Source of the DNA: Clostridium thermosuccinogenes | GTDB lineage: Bacteria; Bacillota; Clostridia; Acetivibrionales; DSM-5807 | Direction of reading: 5' to 3' | DNA: 64,000 nucleotides | NCBI RefSeq assembly: GCF_002896855.1 | Contig: NZ_CP021850.1 | Coordinates: 645,665 to 709,664 of the forward strand | Shown: in pieces, positions 25,700-33,395 of the stretch | Position numbering within the stretch: the first letter of the stretch is position 1 | Layout of the letters: each line of letters opens with the position of its first letter | Notes under the pieces: model-generated | The model's database searches: none | What the model saw: only the letters and a program-made list of their open reading frames with translations | Told to the model about the DNA's origin: nothing | Translations under genes and position numbers: made by a program

Positions 25700-25805
25700 A
25701 GATTAAAGGGTGAAGGTAAAAGGTTAAGGTATAAAGTCAAAAGGCTAAAGGGTTAAGGTAAGTTTATTTTAGAGGTTGATAGTACAAAGGGGGGATTTTA
25801 AAACT

Positions 25806-27461
25806 ATGGGAAAAGTGATAATACCCAATGGTGCGGAGGGGGAAGAGGCAGTCTACAGGGAGCAGGTAATAAGGGAATATGGAGGGAATCCTTTTATAGA
25901 GGCACTCCCGCCTATTTATGCTCCTGAAGAAGTGGTCGAAAAGTTGGCCGTTTATCCGCCGTACAGTGAAGAGGAGCGGAATCTCGATGCACACTACAGG
26001 ATACATCTTACCCAAAAACTTTTTCAGTGCTTCCAGCCTCTACCCCAGCATTTAGATTTAGAAAGCAGGATTTCAAGAGTCATACGGCAGGGATACTTAC
26101 CGAGGAACCCTATAAGTAAAGAATATGTAATAAGTTTAAAGGATGGATATAGGGCTGTACAGAATTGCGACATTAATGCCAATCAGCAGTTTAGGACAAC
26201 TGCTTGTGGTTTTACTATCATTGGCGTATCAGGTATGGGGAAATCTGTATCAATTAATAGGGTTTTATCCATGTATCCGCAAGTAATTGTACATAGCAGG
26301 TATAAGGAACAGGGATTCAGTTTTTATCAATTAGTATGGTTAAAGTTGGACACCCCCTTTGATGGAAGCGTAAAAGGACTCTGTATTGATTTTTTTAACA
26401 AAGTAGACCAACTAATGGGGACAGACTTTTATAAGAAGGTTGCTAATTCAAGAAAGTCTGTTGATTATATGCTGACGCTTATGTGTCAGGTGGTAAGGAA
26501 TACAGGGTTGGGCCTACTTATTATTGATGAAGTCCAGCATTTGTGCGGTGCAAGAGGCCTTGGTGACGAAAGGATGCTTAACTTTTTTGTAACTCTTGTC
26601 AACACTGCTGGAGTGCCCATAATTTTAATCGGGAATCCCAAGGCTATGTCAATTTTACAAAGTGAATTCCGACAAGCCAGGAGAGGTTCGGGCCAGGGGG
26701 ATATGATATGGGAACGTTTGCAGAATGATGAAAACTTCGAAATACTGCTTAATTCCCTCTGGCAGTACCAGTGGACACGGAAGGAAAGTGTCCTTACAAA
26801 GAGCATGCAGGAATTGCTGTATGAAGAATCCCAGGGAATAATCGATATTATCTGTAAAATCATTGTTATGGCGCAAACTGTTGCCATTTCCACAGGAAAA
26901 GAGCAGGTCAATGAAAAACTAATACGGCAGGTGGCGAGAGAACATTTCCAATTGGTAAGGCCGATGCTTTTGGCATTGAAGTCTGAAAACATGAGGGAGA
27001 TTGCTAAATATTCCGATATCTGCACGGCTGAAGTCGATTATGGTAAGTTGGTGAATCAGGAGAAACTGCCAGTAGAAATGCGGATGAGGATAAAGGCAAT
27101 GAAAGAGCAAAAGGAAAAAAGGGAAAAGGAAAATAAGGCTTCAAAAATGGAGCAGGCTCTTGGCAAGTTAGTGGAACTTGGTATTGAAGTCTCAAAAGCC
27201 AGGAAAGCCGTTGAAGCAGTGCTTGAAACAGAAGGTCATAATATAGATGAAGGACAACTCGTTATAAAAGCAATTCAGGTTCTTTCAGGAAACACAACGG
27301 AAAAGAAGCCTAAAAAAGTGAAGACTACTCCGAAATCAGAAAATGACTTACGCTATATTGTGGAGGAAGGTAGAAATCAGGGGAAATCGGCATATGATGC
27401 GCTAAAGGACAAGGGATATATCAAAGGAGAGAGGAATGACACTTTGTTCAAGGCGGTGTAA
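25806..27461 (+). CDS. tnsC: Tn7-like AAA+ regulator TnsC
   Basis: 551-residue ATPase that links target selection by TnsD to the TnsAB transposase. Walker A is GVSGMGKSVS (about residue 145) and Walker B is LLIIDEVQHLCG (about residue 240). A basic, lysine-rich linker lies near residues 430-460. The ATG at 25806 follows AAGGGGGGAT at about 12 bp; an in-frame TTG at 25776 is possible. The 106 bp gap from tnsB holds only AAGGTTAAGGG-type purine tracts. It ends 5 bp before tnsD. Confidence 0.94.
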   Translation: MGKVIIPNGAEGEEAVYREQVIREYGGNPFIEALPPIYAPEEVVEKLAVYPPYSEEERNLDAHYRIHLTQKLFQCFQPLPQHLDLESRISRVIRQGYLPRNPISKEYVISLKDGYRAVQNCDINANQQFRTTACGFTIIGVSGMGKSVSINRVLSMYPQVIVHSRYKEQGFSFYQLVWLKLDTPFDGSVKGLCIDFFNKVDQLMGTDFYKKVANSRKSVDYMLTLMCQVVRNTGLGLLIIDEVQHLCGARGLGDERMLNFFVTLVNTAGVPIILIGNPKAMSILQSEFRQARRGSGQGDMIWERLQNDENFEILLNSLWQYQWTRKESVLTKSMQELLYEESQGIIDIICKIIVMAQTVAISTGKEQVNEKLIRQVAREHFQLVRPMLLALKSENMREIAKYSDICTAEVDYGKLVNQEKLPVEMRMRIKAMKEQKEKREKENKASKMEQALGKLVELGIEVSKARKAVEAVLETEGHNIDEGQLVIKAIQVLSGNTTEKKPKKVKTTPKSENDLRYIVEEGRNQGKSAYDALKDKGYIKGERNDTLFKAV

Positions 27462-27466
27462 TTTAA

Positions 27467-29344
27467 ATGATGCATTTTTTTCCAACCCCATATCCTGATG
27501 AAATCCTTTATAGTGTATTGGCACGCTATAGTGTTCGCTGTGGGATTACAAGTTATCAAACTATCATGGAGAGCATATTTGGAAAGTGTAGTTCCAGGGC
27601 TGTAATGGAAATGCCTTTTAATTTGAATTCGCTGGTATCTAACCTACCTGTGAATTGTCCTTATACTGCTGATGATTTGATTTATAATCATACTCTGTAC
27701 CCATTCTTTACTGCATTTCTTCCAAAAGAACGGGCAGAAGAAGTAAAACAATTAATGCTGTCTGAAGGTGGAAGCAAAATTTATGGTAAAGCAGGTATTA
27801 TCGGCAGTAGGATTCCACTAAACCAATATTTAAGATTTTGTCCCAAATGCTTCGAAGAAGAGCAGAAATTGTATGGTGAAGGATATTGGCACAGGTTGCA
27901 TCAGATACCCTTTGTAATGGTGTGTCCTATACATAAAGCGATTCTTCATAATAGTACTGTTTTAGTGCGGGGTCATAATCCACAAGCCTATGTACCTGCT
28001 GACGCTGATAACTGCATTAATAATGAATTACTTTATTTCAAACCTGAAACGATAGAGAAGTTTGTACTCATTGCTCAAGATGCAAGATTATTGCTTGAGA
28101 ACCGGTATCCATATAAGCCGTTTAAATGGTTTGCCAAACAGTATTTAGAACGGTTTAAGGAATTAGGATATGCTAATGTAAATGGTAAAGTGTATTGGGA
28201 ACAAGTAAAAAGGGATTTTATAAATTTCTACGGACTTGAGTTTCTGAATGCTGTCTATTCAAATGTATGGGATAAGGAACAGGGAAGGTGGCTGAAGGAA
28301 GTTACGCACAGCGATGCGAAGGCAGTGTATCCAATTCGGCACCTGATGCTGGCAAGATTTTTAGGAATAGGAGTAGAAGAACTTTTTATAAAAGAGTTAA
28401 ATTACAGACCTTTCGGAGAAGGACCTTGGGTATGTCTTAATCCTGCTGCTGACCACTTTCTTGAACCTGTAATAAAAGACGTAGAAATAAAGTATAGGCG
28501 TAGAAATAAGAACACTAATGGTTTTTTCAGATGTCCCTGCGGATATGAATATATGGAAACAGTTACAAGAGAACAAGGAGAAAGGGGTAAGGGGCGGCGC
28601 AGATTTGTCAGGGTTGTAGAGTATGGACATGTATGGAAGGCTAAGGCTCATGAATTGCATGAAAGTGGAGTAAGTATTCAGGAAATTGCAGTAAGACTTA
28701 ATGCAGATATTAGTACTGTAAGAAAGTATATTTCTGAAAAAAGACAGGAAAAAAGCAAAAAGTTAGTAGAACGTAATAGTGTTGCTTCTGCGGAGTTTGA
28801 AGTAAAAAGACAGTATCACAGGGAAAAGTGGCTTCAGATAGTCAGGGAAAATCCAGACAAAGGCAGACTTGAATTACGGAGGCTGGGTAAATATACCTGT
28901 ACCTGGTTATGCAGGAATGATAGGGAGTGGTGGGAGAAAAATACTCCTGCAAAGAAATACGTTCAGGCTTACAGTAATGTTGATTGGGAAATTAGGGACA
29001 AGGAAATCTTACAGCATGTTAAGCAAACTGTTCAGGAAATATTAGAAAGTGATGAAAAACCTCAGAGAATCAGCCTGCGGTTGATTAAAACTAAGTCAGG
29101 ACTTAAGAGTTTCGATTTGCAACTAGATAAATTACCACTAACCAAGTCATTCATCAATTCTGTTATAGAGGCTCCTATGGAATTGCACAAGAGGCGTATA
29201 CAATGGGCAATTGATAAACTTAATGAAGAAGGCAAGGCATTGACTGTTACTAATATTACTGCCATGACAGGTGTAGGTAATAGATATAGGAAGCAGGTTG
29301 TGGAAGAGATTAAGAGGGTGTTAGGGGAGTTGGGTGAAAGGTAG
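27467..29344 (+). CDS. tnsD: Tn7-like target selector TnsD/TniQ
   Basis: 625-residue protein. The N-terminal TniQ domain begins FFPTPYPDEILYSVLARY, followed by a zinc-binding region (LRFCPKCFEEE ... MVCPIHKAI). The long C-terminal part holds helix-turn-helix segments (GVSIQEIAVRLNADISTVRK and EGKALTVTNITAMTGVGNRY), as in full-length TnsD proteins that read a chromosomal attachment site. A short TniQ of the CRISPR-guided type would be about half this size, and no cas genes are near. Its target is unknown; the element ends beside an acetyltransferase gene upstream of the arginine operon. Confidence 0.93.
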   Translation: MMHFFPTPYPDEILYSVLARYSVRCGITSYQTIMESIFGKCSSRAVMEMPFNLNSLVSNLPVNCPYTADDLIYNHTLYPFFTAFLPKERAEEVKQLMLSEGGSKIYGKAGIIGSRIPLNQYLRFCPKCFEEEQKLYGEGYWHRLHQIPFVMVCPIHKAILHNSTVLVRGHNPQAYVPADADNCINNELLYFKPETIEKFVLIAQDARLLLENRYPYKPFKWFAKQYLERFKELGYANVNGKVYWEQVKRDFINFYGLEFLNAVYSNVWDKEQGRWLKEVTHSDAKAVYPIRHLMLARFLGIGVEELFIKELNYRPFGEGPWVCLNPAADHFLEPVIKDVEIKYRRRNKNTNGFFRCPCGYEYMETVTREQGERGKGRRRFVRVVEYGHVWKAKAHELHESGVSIQEIAVRLNADISTVRKYISEKRQEKSKKLVERNSVASAEFEVKRQYHREKWLQIVRENPDKGRLELRRLGKYTCTWLCRNDREWWEKNTPAKKYVQAYSNVDWEIRDKEILQHVKQTVQEILESDEKPQRISLRLIKTKSGLKSFDLQLDKLPLTKSFINSVIEAPMELHKRRIQWAIDKLNEEGKALTVTNITAMTGVGNRYRKQVVEEIKRVLGELGER

Positions 29345-29508
29345 TAAGGTGTAAGAAAGTAGGTGCTTTTGCTGGTTATATAGTGTAAAATAAAGGTAAA
29401 TAGTACAGATTAGTAGAATATTGTGAAGTAAGAAATTTAGAAATAAGAAATTTATATGATTGGCAGATAAGCAGGAATTTCTTTGTGAAATTGAAAGGAG
29501 TTTTGAAA

Positions 29509-30426
29509 TTGAAATGTGCATATTGCGGAAAAGAAGCAAAAGGAACTAAAGAACATATTATTTCACGTGCAATTCTTAATTTATTTCCAGAATGCTATTT
29601 AACATTTGATGGTGCAAGACATGTGATTCACGAGGCAGACCCGGTGGTCAAAGATGTTTGTGAAGATTGCAATAAAAATAGAATCTCTTATATTGATAAC
29701 TATGCAAAAGAATTTATTAGCCGATATTTTACGAGAAAATACAACGAAAATGATATAGTTGAAATCGAATATGATTATGTGATGATTCAAAAAATGCTGT
29801 TAAAATATGCATTTAATGATATGCGGTCTCATAAAGAAGATTGCTCATTTTATGACAAAGAAATGCTTTATTACCTTATGAACGCATGCGATAATGTCCC
29901 GAAGGAAAATGTGACAGTACTATGTGGATTGGCGATTAATGTGTCTCCTATGCCTGATGCAATGTTTGGAAATCTGAAATTGCGATGGTGCAAAGACCCC
30001 TTCTTTTATTCAAATAGTACAATAAGAAATATTGATTATGAAACGGGTCAGGTTTTTCTTAATGAAACTGTAGAAAAGGAGGAATTTCCTGATTTGAAAT
30101 TTTCATATTTGTTTAGGTTTAATAGTGTACAGTTTTTGTTGTTGTGCTGGAATAAAAATTCGGAGAAAATCGAACAGAATAAGGTTGTTTTAAAGTGCCA
30201 ATATCCATATTACTTAATGAATGCTAATGATAAAAAAGCAGTTATACCGCTATGTACAGATGAGTTAAATTATCATAAATTTGAACATATACATGTACGC
30301 TGGGATGGACTGTTTGAAGTGGGGTTAATGAGAAAATATGCGAGTGGTGGGACATATGGATATAAAGAATCATATGAAAAAGAATGGATAGAAGAAGAAA
30401 AAAGAATAAAAAAACATCCACGTTAA
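29509..30426 (+). CDS. HNH-type nuclease, cargo of the Tn7-like element
   Basis: 305-residue protein. The N-terminus has a zinc/HNH pattern: KCAYCGKEAKGTKEHIISRA, then CEDCNKNRISYIDNYAKEF; the CxxC pairs and EHIIS resemble HNH_5-type nucleases. The rest (FLLLCWNKNSEKIEQ, PYYLMNANDKKAVIP) is of unknown fold. The start is taken as TTG at 29509, 8 bp behind AAAGGAG; a GTG at 29485 is possible. It is the only gene between tnsD and the repeated end, so it is the element's sole visible cargo. A DNA-targeting defence function is inferred, not shown. Confidence 0.65.
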   Translation: MKCAYCGKEAKGTKEHIISRAILNLFPECYLTFDGARHVIHEADPVVKDVCEDCNKNRISYIDNYAKEFISRYFTRKYNENDIVEIEYDYVMIQKMLLKYAFNDMRSHKEDCSFYDKEMLYYLMNACDNVPKENVTVLCGLAINVSPMPDAMFGNLKLRWCKDPFFYSNSTIRNIDYETGQVFLNETVEKEEFPDLKFSYLFRFNSVQFLLLCWNKNSEKIEQNKVVLKCQYPYYLMNANDKKAVIPLCTDELNYHKFEHIHVRWDGLFEVGLMRKYASGGTYGYKESYEKEWIEEEKRIKKHPR

Positions 30427-30598
30427 GAGTGTGTTGTATTATGGTTTCCTATATTTTGAGTAAGTAATTTCATTGATAAATTCCAATTTATAGTTGGGTT
30501 GGTTCGTAATATTCTTATAATGCAGCATAAAGAACTTAAATCACATTTCAATACATATAAACCAAGCAGAACTCTTCCCATTAGACTTTGCTTATATT

Positions 30599-31605
30599 TT
30601 TGGAAGGACATTATTTTCTTTTTGGAATAAGTTTATTTACTTTGGAACGACTTTATTTTCATTTAGGAACGACTTAAGAGTTATTTGATTCACAAAATAA
30701 AACAACAAAAAATAGCGCAGAAAATAAAATACATATGATAAAGTCGTTCCATGTTGTTAACATAAATCATATCAAAGCGTACTTATTCATATTTTTATAG
30801 TCTATAACTCTGAAACCCTGATAACATCTGTACCCTATAACCCTTATATTTCAAGGTTTACAGCACATTGAGGTCAGGGAAAGACTTTATTTTCATTTTA
30901 GAACAACTTATGACTTGTTTATTTAAAGCAAAATGATAACAAAACAGCGTAAATAATTAAACACGTACGATAAAGTCGTTCCGTATTGTTAACATAAAGC
31001 ATAGTTAAGAGTATTTGCCTGCATTTTTATAGCCTGCAATCCTGAATTCCTGATATCATATATACCCTTAAATACTGGTATTCCAAGGCTTACAGCATTA
31101 TGGTGTTAGAGAATGACTTTATTTACTTTTTAGAACAACATTATTTTCATTTTGGAACAACTTAAACTATTTTCTTTGCAAAACTTAAACCTTACCCCCT
31201 AAATCCTTAGTCCTATCTATGTGAATATAAAATAAACTCATTCCCTCCCCAACTCCGCAAACCCGCATGGTTGATGGATGGGATAAAATGGATGCAAATA
31301 AAGATGTTCTGAAAAATGGATGGTTAAATTGAATTAAATGGGAAAAATGGAAGGGATATTAGGAAATAAAGTCGTTCCATAGAAGAGGTTTTAAAGGGAT
31401 AAGGATTAAGGGAAAAGGGATAATGACAGAAATATAAAATCCTTTGTAACCGGTATAATAACTGGATTACAAAGGATTGATTTGTTTTATTGGATAACAT
31501 CCTTATCCCTTAAACCTATTCCCTTAACCCTGTTCCAACGGAACAACTTTATTTTCAGCGGAACGACTTTATTTGCAATGGAACGAGTTTATTTGATGTT
31601 TACAA
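30599..31605. repeat. Array of TnsB-site-like repeats, distal end of the Tn7-like element
   Basis: No gene in 30427-31630. The space holds at least a dozen copies of GGAACGACTTTATTT or its reverse. Forward copies lie near 30602, 30624, 30644, 30665, 30877, 31110, 31130, 31154, 31540, 31560 and 31580; reversed copies (ATAAAGTCGTTCC) are at 30738, 30970 and 31364. Part of the array is a tandem duplication of about 232 bp: 30738-30969 and 30970-31175 share ATAAAGTCGTTCC, TTGTTAACATAAA and TATTCCAAGGCTTACAGCA-like blocks. The core ATAAAGTC equals that in the known Tn7 TnsB sites (CAATAAAGTC). The outer three copies are regularly 20 bp apart. Confidence 0.8.
31438..31478. terminator. Perfect hairpin inside the repeat array
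   Basis: AATCCTTTGTAA pairs with TTACAAAGGATT, with an inner GGT/ACT part, followed by GATTTGTTTT. It could stop transcripts entering or leaving the element. Confidence 0.6.
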
Positions 31606-31630
31606 AACAAAAATTTTTACATCGTCACAA

Positions 31631-32104
31631 CTAATACTCCTTCACCATAAGCGCCCGTACATAACCTCTATCCTTGGTGGTAGAATCTATATAAAAGCCA
31701 CGGCCATAATAAAAACGCACGAGATCCTTATGTTTTGCAGCCGTATGCAGATAAACCCTGCGGACGCCCCGGGCTTTTATCACCTTGTCGGCAAGGCTCA
31801 TCAAAGCTTTGCCGATACCGATATTGTGGTAATCGAGCCGTACTCCGAATCTGCTTATATATGCGGTGTTGTCCGGCAAAAATTGAATTCTTATCGTGCC
31901 CACAGGGACATCATCGATTAAAGCTATGTAAACTTCCTTGCTTTCAATATCCTTTTTTATAACATCAATGCTTTCCTCCAGGGCTTCCATTGTTCCTTCC
32001 AACCCTGTGACTTCCATATATTTTTTAAAGGATTCTTCTATAATGCTCTTAATGGCACCGGCATCTTCAATTGTAGCTCGTCTGATAATAAATGAATAGT
32101 TCAT
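31631..32104 (-). CDS. GNAT-family N-acetyltransferase
   Basis: 157-residue acetyl-CoA-dependent acetyltransferase. The GNAT motif A region reads SRFGVRLDYHNIGIGKALMS (acetyl-CoA loop) and motif B ARGVRRVYLHTAAKHKDLVR, then FYYGRGFYIDS. The substrate is not predictable. The ATG at 32104 follows AAGAGG; a TTG two codons upstream is less likely. The Tn7-like element ends within about 30 bp of its stop codon, which suggests that the 3' end of this gene or the space behind it was the insertion site. Confidence 0.85.
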   Translation of the reverse strand: MNYSFIIRRATIEDAGAIKSIIEESFKKYMEVTGLEGTMEALEESIDVIKKDIESKEVYIALIDDVPVGTIRIQFLPDNTAYISRFGVRLDYHNIGIGKALMSLADKVIKARGVRRVYLHTAAKHKDLVRFYYGRGFYIDSTTKDRGYVRALMVKEY

Positions 32105-32283
32105 CTCCAAGACCTCTTTTTATGATGAAATTTGTATGAAAATTGCTTTGGCAGTTTATATAAATTCGCATGTGTATTTGAGAGTTCAATAGATATGCGT
32201 GGCTTTTGATTGCCTAGCCTTAAGGTGTTTAATTAAAGCTGCTGCTTTGGCCGGATTTATACTTAAGTCAAAGGAAAAGGGCT

Positions 32284-32332
32284 AAGGAACCGGAAAAATA
32301 AGTGATAATATCGGAGGAGAAGACGGTTCCTT
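32284..32332 (-). terminator. Likely end of the arginine operon
   Basis: AAGGAACCG pairs with CGGTTCCTT across a 31-base loop, followed on the minus strand by a T-rich stretch. It lies 14 bp past argF. The long loop lowers confidence. Confidence 0.45.
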
Positions 32333-32345
32333 AACCTTAAGGCGG

Positions 32346-33263
32346 CTATTTCATTAACAAAGCCATTATTGCTTTTTGCACATGGAGCCTGTTTTCCGCT
32401 TCATCAAATATAACGGACTGGGGTCCGTCGATGACTTCGGCGGTCACTTCATAACCTCTGTATGCCGGCAGGCAGTGGAGGAAAATCGCATCTTCCTTTG
32501 CTTTGGAGAATAACTCCTTGTTCACCTGATAGGGCATGAAGGTCTTTATCCTTTGCTCCTTTTCACTTTCCTGGCCCATGCTCACCCAGGTGTCGGTGTA
32601 GACGGCATCAGCGTCTTTGATGGCTTCGACCGGGTCTTCCGTCAGAACGATTTCGGAGCCCGACTTCTTTGCATCGCTGAGGGCTTCCTCGACTATCTGG
32701 GGATCACATTTATAGCCTTCGGGGGAGGCAACCGATATGTTCACTCCCAGCTTGGCGCAACCGTGCAGGAGGGAGTTGGCCACATTGTTGCCATCACCTA
32801 AATAGGCCACTTTCAGACCTTTTAATGTACCCTTGTGTTCATATATGGTGAATAAGTCTGCTAAAATCTGGCAGGGATGCATCAGGTCCGTCAATCCGTT
32901 AATGACGGGAATGGAGCCGTATTTTGCCAGATCCTCCACATCGCTTTGCTTAAAGGTTCTTATCATTATTCCGTCTATATAACGGGAAAGCACCTGGGCG
33001 GTGTCATATATTGATTCGCCCCTGCCCAGTTGGATATCATTGGAGCTCAGAAACAGAGCATGTCCTCCCAACTGATACATGCCGGTTTCAAAGGAAACAC
33101 GGGTTCTGGTGGATGACTTTGAAAAAATCATGCCGAGGGTTTTGCCTTTCAGAATGTGGTGCTGTATCCCTTGCTTTAATTCCTTTTTAAGCTTCCCGGA
33201 GAGCTTTAATATTTCTTCGGTTTCTTCTACTGTAAGATCATATAAGCTGATCAGATGTTTCAT
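32346..33263 (-). CDS. argF: Ornithine carbamoyltransferase
   Basis: 305-residue cytoplasmic enzyme that joins carbamoyl phosphate and ornithine to give citrulline. The carbamoyl-phosphate loop is seen in FSKSSTRTRVSFETG, and the family motifs HPCQILADL and FLHCLPAYRGYE (ornithine-binding cysteine) are present. GGGAGGT lies 7 bp before the ATG. It is the last gene of the argC-argB-argD-carA-carB-argF operon, so the carbamoyl phosphate made by CarAB has its user next door. Length is typical. Confidence 0.97.
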   Translation of the reverse strand: MKHLISLYDLTVEETEEILKLSGKLKKELKQGIQHHILKGKTLGMIFSKSSTRTRVSFETGMYQLGGHALFLSSNDIQLGRGESIYDTAQVLSRYIDGIMIRTFKQSDVEDLAKYGSIPVINGLTDLMHPCQILADLFTIYEHKGTLKGLKVAYLGDGNNVANSLLHGCAKLGVNISVASPEGYKCDPQIVEEALSDAKKSGSEIVLTEDPVEAIKDADAVYTDTWVSMGQESEKEQRIKTFMPYQVNKELFSKAKEDAIFLHCLPAYRGYEVTAEVIDGPQSVIFDEAENRLHVQKAIMALLMK

Positions 33264-33395
33264 TCAAATTACCTCCCGATAATTACCCTATTGCTCTATT
33301 CATGGGTTATTTTACATTAATGCTTGCCTACTGCCTTCTTATATACGGTTTCCTTATATGCGATTTCCTTTATTCCGGCTTCCTTTCCATAAGGC

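Larger units (their letters stand above)
22336..31621. mobile_element. Tn7-like transposon (tnsABCD, HNH cargo, repeated end)
   Basis: The tns genes, the HNH gene and the TnsB-site array define one element. The right tip is probably one of the ACA trinucleotides between 31603 and 31621, just before the stop of the acetyltransferase gene (31631). The left tip was not found: only one TnsB-like motif lies before tnsA (22412-22428), so the left limit given is the start of the tns-side intergenic space and is approximate. No 5 bp target duplication could be proved. Confidence 0.6.

Noticed and set aside
22693-29344. CRISPR-guided (CAST) Tn7-like system
   Set aside because: tnsD is full length with C-terminal DNA-binding segments, and no Cas protein or CRISPR array is seen in the window.
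30599-31605. CRISPR array
   Set aside because: Repeats are short, in both orientations, unevenly spaced and imperfect; no cas genes are present. TnsB sites explain them better.
6880-31621. A single integrative element from the tyrosine recombinase to the Tn7-like end
   Set aside because: No matching attachment sites were found at the two borders; the region is better seen as several nested elements.
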